NCBI GenBank assembly: GCA_029938745.1
Contig: JAOZUJ010000006.1
Span: forward strand, 1 to 21,798
Source of the DNA: Candidatus Moraniibacteriota bacterium
GTDB lineage: Bacteria; Patescibacteriota; Minisyncoccia; Moranbacterales; GCA-2747515
Reading direction: 5' to 3'
DNA length: 21,798 nt
The first letter of the stretch is position 1; each line of letters starts with the position of its first letter. Under the pieces are notes generated by a model. It was given only the letters and a program-made list of their open reading frames with translations. It had not been told where the DNA came from and did not search any database. Made by a program: the position numbers and the translations under genes. This document shows, piece by piece, positions 14,037 to 21,798 of this stretch.

Positions 14037-15083
14037 CTATCGCATTTCTGGCACTGCTATCTGCACGGACATTTCATTGAGCATTTTTGTAATAGCAAAA
14101 TTAATTTCTTGCTGTGCATCCATGTAGTCAGTATAATCACGAGAATCAACAGTATACAATGTTTCAAAAATCAATCCCCATTCCCCAAACTCTTTTAAAT
14201 GTACGCGTTTACATTCAACATTGTCAATACTCCCGATCAAATTTTTAATATTCTCTGGAATTTGTTTTAATTTCTCTATAGGTGTATCAAACTCTACAAT
14301 AAATTTAGCCTTCGCATTCCTATATTCCATACGTTTAAAATTATGTACGCGCGATGACGTCATGTCCTGATTTGATACAATCAACTCTTCTCCCGTTCGA
14401 GCTTTCACACGCGTTGTCTTAATCCCGATCTTTTGTATCACACCAACATCCTCCCCAACTTTTACAGTATCACCGGCTTTAAATGGTTTATCAAAATAAA
14501 TTGAGAAAGATGAAAATAGGTCTGCTAATATTTCTTTGATTGCAAATGCAATTGCGATACCTCCAATACCCACCCCAGCAATAAGTGACCCGACATTAAT
14601 ACCAATATTAGCAAGAATCATCAAAATACCAAAAATCCACACAATAATAATTGCAATTACACTGAGGAGTTGTGCAGCACTTTTTGCATGTTCATCCTCT
14701 TCATCACTACTTAGTTTTTTTGCACCAAACTCAATGATAATTTGTATTGATCGTGTTACCTGAAAAATAATTACAACAATAACAATGACATTAATTGTAT
14801 TTAATACCATCGGTGCAAGCACAAGGGTTCGCAATGATATATATGCAGCAAGTACAATATACAACCGTGGTCGAATTGAATGTATAAATTCAACAATGAC
14901 GTCATCGATTTCTGTTTTTGTCTTTTTTGCAAATTTTTCAAAGCGTGACATCACAACTTTTTGTAAAATATACAAAAGAATTAGTGCAATCACAAAATAA
15001 ATAGCTGCATCGATGTACTGTGCAATCGTATTTCCCCACACTTCTATATCAAGTGTTTCTTGCTCAACAAATCTTTTTATCAT
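14037..15083 (-). CDS. MscS-family mechanosensitive ion channel
   Basis: The 348-aa membrane protein has about five hydrophobic segments (near 23-45, 73-90, 96-116, 137-158, 163-183). The last is the Gly/Ala-rich pore helix (GSLIAGVGIGGIAIAF) followed by KEILADLFSSFSIYFDKPFKAGDTV, the strongest MscS signature, a beta domain (VGVIQKIGIKTTRVKARTGE) and IVSNQDMTSSRVHNFKR. It would open under membrane tension and release solutes upon osmotic downshock. ATG 15083 has no SD. The promoter at 15114-15142 overlaps the end of the uvrD gene, so it can be expressed with or without uvrD. Confidence 0.95.
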   Translation of the reverse strand: MIKRFVEQETLDIEVWGNTIAQYIDAAIYFVIALILLYILQKVVMSRFEKFAKKTKTEIDDVIVEFIHSIRPRLYIVLAAYISLRTLVLAPMVLNTINVIVIVVIIFQVTRSIQIIIEFGAKKLSSDEEDEHAKSAAQLLSVIAIIIVWIFGILMILANIGINVGSLIAGVGIGGIAIAFAIKEILADLFSSFSIYFDKPFKAGDTVKVGEDVGVIQKIGIKTTRVKARTGEELIVSNQDMTSSRVHNFKRMEYRNAKAKFIVEFDTPIEKLKQIPENIKNLIGSIDNVECKRVHLKEFGEWGLIFETLYTVDSRDYTDYMDAQQEINFAITKMLNEMSVQIAVPEMR

Positions 15084-15113
15084 AATTTAATTTTTTATTT
15101 ATTTATACAATTA

Positions 15114-15142
15114 ATTATATCATTATTTATCTTTTTTGAGAA
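15114..15142 (-). promoter_or_regulatory. Promoter of mscS-alkD (extended -10)
   Basis: On the minus strand TTCTCA (15142-15137), 17 bases, and TATAAT (15119-15114) preceded by TGA. The -35 lies in the last codons of uvrD. Start point near 15107, leader about 24 bases. Confidence 0.55.
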
Positions 15143-18113
15143 TCTGCAATAACTGCACATATTCTGCCAAAGACTGATCTCCCCACTTTTTCTCAATATC
15201 AACATCCAAAAAACTCCCTGACAGAACATCCTGTGCAAAAACATTGATCTCTTTTTTCAATTCTTGCACATCAGCGTCAGTTACTGGCACAATTTCTTTT
15301 TCATATTTATGTGTCTGTGGATGAGGCTCAATAAAATCAAGTATACCTTGTGACATTTGATATTTTCCGTCATTATATGTATCCAATAGTAGTTTATAAA
15401 AAACAATTTGTCGTCTCAGCGCACTTTTCTCATCTTTTGTTTTTTTGCTCCATGGCTTTCCTGTTTTATAATCAACCACAGACACCGTGCCATCATCCAA
15501 CAACTCTATTTTATCTATTGCACCTGTAAGAAGAATCTGCTCACCGCTCTCTAGGTCAAATGGTATAGCCTTGATCTTTTTTTCTACTTCTACATTGATA
15601 TTAAATTCATCCTTGTAAAAATCATAATAGCCGCTGAGAGCCGCTGATCCACGTTTTTTAATTGAATCATAATGCTCACCTGGCACATGCATTGTACGCA
15701 GCGCTTTATCAAACTCTTCTAGTAAAGCATCCTTTTCCAATAATATATTTCCATCATGTGAACGTACAAAAAACTGCTCCAGTGATTTATGCAATATGCT
15801 TCCATACAACATTGTCTTATTTTGTACACTTGGCAATCGCACCAAATTACGAAAATAATACAAAATCGGTGCATTAAAATAATTATTAAGTGCTGTGGCT
15901 GACAATGACGTTGTGAGAAATTTATCATTAATATATTCCATTGAAATAAGTGACGTTAAATTTTTCAACCGTGGTGCAAAAAAAACATTCATTGTCTCGT
16001 CTGTTTTTTGCTCCACATCCACAAATCGTGCTGTGAGATCTTCTACAAAAAGTGATGGTAGTTTCTCACGCCCGCCCAAATCATAATCCGCATATGAAAT
16101 TGTAAGTGATTGCTTTGCTCGTGTAATCGCAACATAAAACAATCGTCTCTCATCTTCCATATCACCCTGCACAGTTTGAATTGGTAAAACAAATTTTTGA
16201 TTTTTACGTTTACCACCCCACAATCCATTTACCACATTTGTAATATAAACATGCTCAAATTCCAACCCCTTTGAGCCATGTGCAGTCATAAGATTTACGC
16301 CCTCCATATCTGCACTACGCACTACGTCCATTGATAAATTATATGCTCCAAATGTATCAATTAACTGCATAAAGTCTGCAAGTGTAAATATGTCTTTACT
16401 CACAACATGCTCACGCACCTCATCAAATAGCCTCTCTAATTTTTTAAGGAGAAAAATATGATCATCTTGCGCTAAAATTAATTGCAAAAAACCACTTTCT
16501 TGTATAAATTGTTCAAAAAATTCTACAAAATCCACATTGTGTACTTTTTCCTTTTGTTCTTCTACAAATGATGCAAAGTCCAATACACTCTGTACATCAC
16601 AAAGTCCAAATGTCTCCAATTTTTCTTTATCATGCAAAAGCTGAAAAAGTGATGTGCTCCGTGATAAACCATTATATTCATTCAAAATAACAAGCGCATC
16701 CATAGTTTTTATAGACACGACATCTGTAAGTATAATTTTACCTAAAGCAGTGTTATTCATAGGATTTAACGCTACACGCAAAAATATAATTAATTTTTGT
16801 ATTTGTACATCATCCAAAATATTTTGTCGTGATGCAACTACATATGGAATATTTTCTTTTTCAAAAACTTCTTTTATTAGATCTAAATTGTTGTGTTCAC
16901 GATAAAACACGGCTATATCACTAGATTCTACACCTGCGCTAATTTTACTTTTAACATCACGTGCAAGCTCCACAAGCTCATCACGATATGACGGAGAGTG
17001 CTTTACGCAAATATCTGCTTTATCTTTTTTAAATGCTGTTAATTCTGTATGTGCCTTATCACTCTCACCTTTCATAATAAGTATATGCGCTTCATCCAAG
17101 ATCCCCTGCGCACTACGATAATTATCCTCTAGGTCTACCACTACAGCATCTGGAAATTTCTTTTCAAAATGCAAAAAGTTTTCTACACTCGCACCTTGAA
17201 AACGATAAATTGCTTGTTTATCATCACCAACTGTAAATAAATTTGGATTATCACTCAAATGTTCAGCACTCGTAAGCATTTCTATTATACGATTCTGCCC
17301 ATCATTTGTATCTTGATGCTCATCAACAAGAATGTATTGATACTGTTCTCGCAAGATTGATGCAAATTCCTCGTCACTTTCCGCCACAATAACAAACTGC
17401 ATGATCATATCTGTAAAATCATACAATTTCTGCTCTTCCAAGGCCTTTTGATATAGACCATAAACAACCTGCAACTCTTTATTTTTTTCTACTGGTTTTA
17501 ACGCACTTGATTTCAAATCTCCTTTTTTATTTTTCTTTGTATTTCTTTTATAATAAGAATCTTCATCTGCTAAAATTTCTCTTTCTTGCACTTCGATTCT
17601 TTTCGTAAGATCATTTGGTGATATACTTTCTCTTTTTAAATTATCAATAGCCCACAATATATCTCTAATATAATGATAATCACTGCCAAAAGTTTTAAGT
17701 ATGCTAAAATCGTTTTGTTTTAAGATCTTTTCTATAATATTTATTTTTTCTACATCTGTAGCAACACGTGAATAAATAATTGATGGAAAATAATCGGGAT
17801 AGCGTGAAATTTGATCTTCACAAAAACTGTGAAAAGTATAAATATTTGTACGATATGCTTCTTCTGGACCAATAAAAGTAGCTAAGCGCTCACGCATCGC
17901 CACGACACCTGCATTAGTAAACGTAAGTGCTAAAATATTCTCTGGATCAATCCCTGCCCCTGCATTTTTCAAAATATTTGCAATGCGGAGTGTCAATATC
18001 TGCGTCTTCCCAGTTCCTGGACCTGCCACAACAATAACTGGACCCTCGATCGTATCAACAGCTTTTTTTTGCTCAGTATTGAGCAAATCATATTGTTTTT
18101 CAAAATCTCCCAT
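15123..18113 (-). CDS. UvrD/PcrA-type superfamily 1 helicase fused to a PD-(D/E)XK nuclease
   Basis: A 996-aa protein. The helicase part has Walker A GPGTGKT (31-37), TFHSF, the DEHQD box (264-268), GDDKQAIYRFQGA (296-308), NYRS (331-334), MTAHGSKGLEFEHVYI (about 609-624) and RRLFYVAITRAK (656-667). The C-terminal part is a RecB/Cas4-type nuclease: GSILHKSLE (771-779) with its His, GAIDKIE with Asp867, VVDYKTGK with Asp881 and Lys883, and QIVFYKLLL. This architecture resembles AddA, which unwinds and cuts broken DNA ends; no AddB-like partner is in the window, and the four-Cys iron-sulfur motif of AddB-type nucleases is absent. ATG 18113 is preferred over TTG 18125. No SD. Confidence 0.93.
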   Translation of the reverse strand: MGDFEKQYDLLNTEQKKAVDTIEGPVIVVAGPGTGKTQILTLRIANILKNAGAGIDPENILALTFTNAGVVAMRERLATFIGPEEAYRTNIYTFHSFCEDQISRYPDYFPSIIYSRVATDVEKINIIEKILKQNDFSILKTFGSDYHYIRDILWAIDNLKRESISPNDLTKRIEVQEREILADEDSYYKRNTKKNKKGDLKSSALKPVEKNKELQVVYGLYQKALEEQKLYDFTDMIMQFVIVAESDEEFASILREQYQYILVDEHQDTNDGQNRIIEMLTSAEHLSDNPNLFTVGDDKQAIYRFQGASVENFLHFEKKFPDAVVVDLEDNYRSAQGILDEAHILIMKGESDKAHTELTAFKKDKADICVKHSPSYRDELVELARDVKSKISAGVESSDIAVFYREHNNLDLIKEVFEKENIPYVVASRQNILDDVQIQKLIIFLRVALNPMNNTALGKIILTDVVSIKTMDALVILNEYNGLSRSTSLFQLLHDKEKLETFGLCDVQSVLDFASFVEEQKEKVHNVDFVEFFEQFIQESGFLQLILAQDDHIFLLKKLERLFDEVREHVVSKDIFTLADFMQLIDTFGAYNLSMDVVRSADMEGVNLMTAHGSKGLEFEHVYITNVVNGLWGGKRKNQKFVLPIQTVQGDMEDERRLFYVAITRAKQSLTISYADYDLGGREKLPSLFVEDLTARFVDVEQKTDETMNVFFAPRLKNLTSLISMEYINDKFLTTSLSATALNNYFNAPILYYFRNLVRLPSVQNKTMLYGSILHKSLEQFFVRSHDGNILLEKDALLEEFDKALRTMHVPGEHYDSIKKRGSAALSGYYDFYKDEFNINVEVEKKIKAIPFDLESGEQILLTGAIDKIELLDDGTVSVVDYKTGKPWSKKTKDEKSALRRQIVFYKLLLDTYNDGKYQMSQGILDFIEPHPQTHKYEKEIVPVTDADVQELKKEINVFAQDVLSGSFLDVDIEKKWGDQSLAEYVQLLQILKKDK

Positions 18114-18182
18114 AGCATTAATCAAAAATCATAAAGTTAAAAGTTTATAAAGCACTTTGATTTATTATTTGTCTTTCTACCC

Positions 18183-18214
18183 CTTTAACTACCCCTTTAA
18201 ATGGGTAGTTAAAG
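18183..18214. repeat. Perfect 12-bp hairpin between DUF1232-like gene and uvrD
   Basis: CTTTAACTACCC (18183-18194) pairs with GGGTAGTTAAAG (18203-18214) around an 8-base loop. On the minus strand it follows the stop of the DUF1232-like gene by 7 bases, but the tail there is GGGGTAGAAAG, without a T-tract, so it may be an mRNA 3'-end stem or a weak terminator. The CCCCTTTAA unit occurs twice. Confidence 0.5.
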
Positions 18215-18220
18215 TGATTA

Positions 18221-18475
18221 TTATTTTTCCACTTCCTCAAACTCTACCTCTTTGATATTTTCCTTCTTGACATCACTTTCTTTACGTTTGAACATATGTG
18301 CAAAATCAACACCAAAATACCCCAATGCTGCAATGATCAGCGCTGTTGCACCTGCTTCATCCAAATTACCAATTACTGGAATATTATCTGGAATAAACTC
18401 AAAAATTCCAGCTGTTGGATTCATGATATATAAAAAAGCAACAACACCAGTCAAAACTACAAAAAATGTTTTCAT
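18221..18475 (-). CDS. Small DUF1232-like membrane protein
   Basis: An 84-aa protein with an N-terminal hydrophobic segment (3-18), the stretch FEFIPDNIPVIGNLDEAGA (26-43), which is the signature of DUF1232/YkvA-like proteins (proline-flanked, usually PDxIPxIGxLDD), a second hydrophobic segment (44-56) and a charged cytoplasmic tail rich in Lys and Glu. Function of the family is unknown. ATG 18475 is preferred; a GTG at 18493 would lie only a few bases from the predicted transcription start (near 18498). It is a single-gene unit with promoter 18505-18534 and a palindrome upstream (18572-18587). Confidence 0.8.
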   Translation of the reverse strand: MKTFFVVLTGVVAFLYIMNPTAGIFEFIPDNIPVIGNLDEAGATALIIAALGYFGVDFAHMFKRKESDVKKENIKEVEFEEVEK

Positions 18476-18504
18476 AAAAAAACTATTTACCACTTATGCA
18501 TTTA

Positions 18505-18534
18505 ATAATACAACAACTAATCAATAAAGACCAA
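18505..18534 (-). promoter_or_regulatory. Promoter of the DUF1232-like gene
   Basis: TTGGTC (18534-18529), 18 bases, and TATTAT (18510-18505) on the minus strand. Start point near 18498, leader about 23 bases to ATG 18475. Confidence 0.5.
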
Positions 18535-18571
18535 CACCAGCCCTGAAAGAATGACCCATTTAATGACCACA

Positions 18572-18587
18572 TTAATCATATGATTAA
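18572..18587. promoter_or_regulatory. 16-base perfect palindrome, possible operator
   Basis: TTAATCATATGATTAA is a perfect palindrome 40 bases upstream of the -35 box of the DUF1232-like gene. A second, overlapping imperfect inverted repeat (TAATCA...TGATTA) extends to about 18599. It could bind a dimeric regulator, but AT-rich palindromes also arise by chance. Confidence 0.3.
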
Positions 18588-18601
18588 ATATGTGATTATA
18601 C

Positions 18602-18631
18602 AAAAAAAGGACAGGCACACAAACCTGTCCT
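18602..18631 (-). terminator. Terminator of the surface-protein operon
   Basis: AGGACAGG/CCTGTCCT (18631-18624 with 18615-18608) forms a perfect 8-bp GC-rich stem with an 8-base loop, followed on the minus strand by seven T. It lies 25 bases after the stop of the Cys-rich protein gene. This is the most classical terminator in the window. Confidence 0.85.
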
Positions 18632-18655
18632 CATATTGTATATTTCTACAAAATT

Positions 18656-20263
18656 CTACGGCTTTGTCTCAATCAGTCTACCTTTTGTACAATCTGCATC
18701 TGAATTGCATGTGCTTGTACATTTTTCTGACTCTGATGTAAATGGCATCGCCTGACATGTTCCTTGTGCGTTGCATGATTTTGCCATACACATCGTATTT
18801 ATTACAATTGAATATGGAATGCCCCCACAAAGCGCATCAATTTGTGTTTGTGATGCATCTTTTGGTATTTCAATTTGTGTAGTATCCCCATTGCAAATTT
18901 CTATATTATAAGGAACTCCCAATGTACAGCATAAACTATTATCACTTGAATTATTTGGACAACTTACTCCAATAGTAACTGTTTCTGTTCCTTCTCCTTC
19001 ATATATAAATTGTGGATTTGCTGTTAGAGGATTTTCACTCAGACAGCTTGGCGCTTCACATGCCGCTGATTTACAATCATCATCCCCTGTTGGAAACTCA
19101 CAATCCCAAAACCATTTACCTTCACTGTTCATTTCTGCCGGCGTAGCAGTTCCTACAATACATAAACCATCACCTTCTGGCCTAACATCTGTATATACAC
19201 CGTCAGCTTTACTATCACATGCAGCACAATCATCACGTATAGTTTTACATTCTGCCTCATTTCCTCCGTATACACCAGCACACGTCCATGAATATGTACC
19301 ATCATCATTTTCTGTTACTATACTCTCGTATTTATCAGTTGGAACACACTCCGTTCCACCATTTTTTATTTCACAACACAACTGTCCCGTTGGATACTCT
19401 GTAATTGGCATACTATCTATATTTGGATTACATCGTCCGTCAGCTAATGCACACTCACCTGTTGGATTAAGATCTGGAACAACTGTAATATCCCATGACA
19501 TCGGCGTATCTGGTGATGGTAAAATTAATATCCCATTATCACGATTATCTTTACCAGTAACACTCTGCAGTTCTGCCGAAAAAGTTTTTTGTGTAAAGCC
19601 ACATGAATTTTTAAGAGTGTACGTATGTTTATTATAAAATACACGCATAGTACTTGGATAGCATCCTACCTCACCTGGATAGATTATTCCCCATAAGCGT
19701 GCTTGTGTTTCAGGAATATTCACAGTAACTGTAGCAGTTCCTTCATTAATTGCTTCACATTGACCTAGGTTATTACACGTTACAACATTTTCATCACTTG
19801 AACTAAATGTAGGTGTTGGCGCTACAGCAGACCAGCTTATATCACCAGGTCTTGAAGTGCCGCCCGCCGCGACAGACCATACCCTTTGTCCATGAGAGCC
19901 TTGTATTTGTCCTCCAGTCAACTTTGCATCAATTGAGTTTTTCCATATACCATACGGTGTATCCCATGTGCCTCCGTTTGTTGCTGTAAAAAAGATAGTT
20001 GGTAAATAACTAAAGCTAAATGGATCACACACCTCAACATTACCTTCTTTCGCAGCAAGTGTCACATTAACATTATGCTCTACAGACACGTATCCATCTG
20101 TCAATTTAAAAAAATGATGACCCCATCCATCAAAGTCATACCATGCATCATAATTTTTAACTACTGTGTTTGTTTGATTTTCATACGCAAAAACATTACC
20201 CATATTTATCAAAACGCCACAAAAGATCAAAATGCCAACGCTCATCATCATTATTTTTGTCAT
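18656..20263 (-). CDS. Secreted cysteine-rich surface protein, 535 aa
   Basis: I do not recognise a named family. The protein has a signal peptide (about 1-26, ending NVFA before YENQ), a beta-rich N-terminal part, a Big_2-like Ig segment near 150-182 (FSSSDENVVTCNN...EGTATVTVNI) and a C-terminal half dense in cysteines: about 30 Cys in the mature chain, an even number, with the CC pairs 296-297 and 445-446. Two short modules end in an aromatic-x-W-x-C pattern followed by a Gly/Asp turn and a further Cys (SWTCAGVYGGNEAEC at 325-339, FWDCEFPTGDDDC at 385-397). There is no C-terminal anchor, so it is probably released or held by the partner protein encoded 18 bases upstream. Disulfide bonding outside the cell is likely. 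Confidence 0.85.
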   Translation of the reverse strand: MTKIMMMSVGILIFCGVLINMGNVFAYENQTNTVVKNYDAWYDFDGWGHHFFKLTDGYVSVEHNVNVTLAAKEGNVEVCDPFSFSYLPTIFFTATNGGTWDTPYGIWKNSIDAKLTGGQIQGSHGQRVWSVAAGGTSRPGDISWSAVAPTPTFSSSDENVVTCNNLGQCEAINEGTATVTVNIPETQARLWGIIYPGEVGCYPSTMRVFYNKHTYTLKNSCGFTQKTFSAELQSVTGKDNRDNGILILPSPDTPMSWDITVVPDLNPTGECALADGRCNPNIDSMPITEYPTGQLCCEIKNGGTECVPTDKYESIVTENDDGTYSWTCAGVYGGNEAECKTIRDDCAACDSKADGVYTDVRPEGDGLCIVGTATPAEMNSEGKWFWDCEFPTGDDDCKSAACEAPSCLSENPLTANPQFIYEGEGTETVTIGVSCPNNSSDNSLCCTLGVPYNIEICNGDTTQIEIPKDASQTQIDALCGGIPYSIVINTMCMAKSCNAQGTCQAMPFTSESEKCTSTCNSDADCTKGRLIETKP

Positions 20264-20281
20264 AGTGCTATATTTTACAAA

Positions 20282-21763
20282 TTATTTATTACTATTTTTT
20301 CTTTTGATAATTACACCGATCATTATCACAACAACCATAGTAACAACTGCAAGAATTATCATTGCAACATTTTTTTTCTGCTGATCTACACTATCTTGTT
20401 TATTATTATTTTCTATATCTTCACATATATTATTGAATTGTTCACAATCATATATCGTTTCATATTCATCTATGAGTTCACCATTTACATCATACACTTT
20501 TGCTTGTAATTGCACATAATTGTAATTATCATCTGCAATGATATCTATTTTGTCTGCCATCATACCGCTAGTTATTGTGCCATCATATACCAATTCATCT
20601 ATTATATTGCCACTTTTATCTGTAAGAGTTACCTCAATTTTTCCGCTCGAAGGTATCCGTGCAGTATTATGGAAACAAGAGAAAAGCGTAAATGAATCAC
20701 CATTTTTTAATGGAAATTTTGTAATTGCTGGATAGTTTAATCGTGCACGTTCTTGTAAACTCACCACACGAATATTCACAATTGATTTATGATCACCTGA
20801 ATTTGCAATAATTTTCAGATAATACACAGATTCATCCATTTTTGGAATTATATATTGCAACTCATTTACATCCCCAGGTTGCATTGTTAATTTTTCTGTT
20901 TTTGTATCTATGAGATCTTTTTTGTCCATACTATCCCAATAGTATAATTCATATGTGACATTAACATCTTTTTTTGTATCAAGTGTGTTAGACAAAGGTT
21001 GTGTAATGACTACTTCTGTTCCAGGGTCAATTTCTGGCCAATTACCGATATGTTTATATGTTTCACCATTAACTTTTGTATCAGAACGATCAAAAGACAA
21101 ATAACCCTTTTCACTTGAAGATATATAAAAAGTTGATGACCCTATTGTAACCTCATTTGTAAATGGCAATCCTCCAAGATTAAATTTTTTCCCAACAGAA
21201 AAGAAATAATCTGCACGATATTGCCCATCAGTAATATCTTCTGGCATGGTCCAGTTGAATGCGACTGGTTGTTTTTCGCCACTATTCAATGCCATACCTT
21301 CCTGTGCAAAAAATTCATCAACAACATAATAACCTTCGCTTTGGTAATTTTCGTTGTCACGACTAATCCGCACAAAAACATTACCATCAACAACCGGGTA
21401 TGTATTTTCATTAATTACATTACCCTTAAATTTTATTGTATTTCCAGATTTGTATGCGTCCTCATCAACGCCAACACTGACTTGCACACTTTGAAATTTA
21501 TAATAATCAGAACACACAACACCCAATTTTTCCTCTGATTCTTCTTGTAATGTGCTATTTTCCATTTTAGTTAATCTCTCTGATATTTCCTGATCACTTT
21601 CTATTGAAAGACTATTTATCGCATCTAACTGCTTCTGAACATCTGCAGGAACCTCTATATCAGATGCATCATCAAAAACCTCTTGTTCGGTTTCTTGCGC
21701 ATTGGACATGAATGGAACACACAACACACAAAAACAAATTATGATATATTTATATAACTTCAT
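20282..21763 (-). CDS. Cell-surface protein with signal peptide and C-terminal membrane anchor
   Basis: A 493-aa exported protein with no named family that I recognise. It has a signal peptide (1-23, KLYKYIIICFCVLCVPFMSNA), an acidic helical segment (about 24-75), three or more beta-sandwich/Ig-like stretches (GNTIKFKGNVINENTYPV, then VNVTYELYYWDS, then SGKIEVTLTDKSGN), and a C-terminal transmembrane helix (about 466-486) with a basic KRKNSNK tail inside. Most of the protein would therefore stand outside the cell. ATG 21763 gives a standard signal peptide; an in-frame ATG at 21790 would add nine residues. The promoter lies beyond the window. It is followed after 18 bases by the Cys-rich secreted protein, with a shared terminator at 18602-18631. 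Confidence 0.85.
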   Translation of the reverse strand: MKLYKYIIICFCVLCVPFMSNAQETEQEVFDDASDIEVPADVQKQLDAINSLSIESDQEISERLTKMENSTLQEESEEKLGVVCSDYYKFQSVQVSVGVDEDAYKSGNTIKFKGNVINENTYPVVDGNVFVRISRDNENYQSEGYYVVDEFFAQEGMALNSGEKQPVAFNWTMPEDITDGQYRADYFFSVGKKFNLGGLPFTNEVTIGSSTFYISSSEKGYLSFDRSDTKVNGETYKHIGNWPEIDPGTEVVITQPLSNTLDTKKDVNVTYELYYWDSMDKKDLIDTKTEKLTMQPGDVNELQYIIPKMDESVYYLKIIANSGDHKSIVNIRVVSLQERARLNYPAITKFPLKNGDSFTLFSCFHNTARIPSSGKIEVTLTDKSGNIIDELVYDGTITSGMMADKIDIIADDNYNYVQLQAKVYDVNGELIDEYETIYDCEQFNNICEDIENNNKQDSVDQQKKNVAMIILAVVTMVVVIMIGVIIKRKNSNK

Positions 21764-21798
21764 TTTATTTATATTAGTATTTATATACATTAATTACA

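Noticed and set aside
18183..18214. Classical terminator after the DUF1232-like gene
   Set aside because: The stem is perfect but the following bases on the minus strand are GGGGTAGAAAG rather than a T-tract, so I list it only as a hairpin.
20075..20509. 144-codon plus-strand frame opposite the surface genes
   Set aside because: His/Tyr/Ile-rich low-complexity translation, antisense to two convincing genes, without promoter or SD.
1..21798. CRISPR array, insertion sequence with transposase, prophage or integrase
   Set aside because: No regularly spaced repeats, transposase, integrase or phage structural genes are visible; the only mobile-like signals are short palindromes.

Overview
The window looks like a chromosomal segment of a Candidate Phyla Radiation (Patescibacteria/Parcubacteria-type) bacterium. 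I infer this from the AT-rich DNA, the compact housekeeping genes with spacers of a few bases, the absence of Shine-Dalgarno (SD) sequences before almost all genes, and the style of the protein families (RNase_H_2 exonuclease, S2P-like protease, divergent D-aminoacylase, UvrD helicase fused to a nuclease, large Cys-rich surface protein). I cannot name a species. Stops are mostly TAA and TAG. The single TGA (mutY) is followed directly by TAA, and all long genes read through with the standard bacterial code.

All genes but one are on the minus strand, so transcription runs from high to low coordinates. From the high end: (1) a surface-protein pair, a signal-peptide/C-terminal-anchor protein and a secreted protein with about 30 cysteines, closed by a strong terminator; (2) a small DUF1232-like membrane protein; (3) uvrD-nuclease, mscS and alkD; (4) a 128-aa coiled-coil-like protein; (5) a polyprenyl diphosphate synthase and uppS, whose promoter overlaps a long inverted repeat; (6) yjbQ, a PCMT-like methyltransferase and mltG; (7) the only plus-strand gene, a DEDDy exonuclease, between overlapping divergent promoters and a bidirectional terminator; (8) C39-like peptidase, SNase, mutY and ispH; (9) a 900-base stretch with two unlisted micro-genes (45 and 42 codons), both with consensus SD sequences; (10) an S2P-like protease, a D-aminoacylase homologue lacking most metal ligands, and murD with a frameshift close to its N-terminus; (11) the start of a tRNA-Ala(TGC) gene cut by the window edge, preceded by a strong promoter and a copy of its own 5' end interrupted by a hairpin.

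The genes serve envelope building (isoprenoid carrier: IspH, polyprenyl synthase, UppS; peptidoglycan: MurD, MltG), DNA repair (UvrD-nuclease, AlkD, MutY-like), exported hydrolases (SNase, C39-like, S2P-like) and stress (MscS, PCMT-like). Most promoters I can see share one form: an extended -10 (TGnTATAAT or TGnTACAAT), weak -35 and a short leader without SD. The two micro-genes break that pattern and, with the surface pair, are the best candidates for something undescribed.
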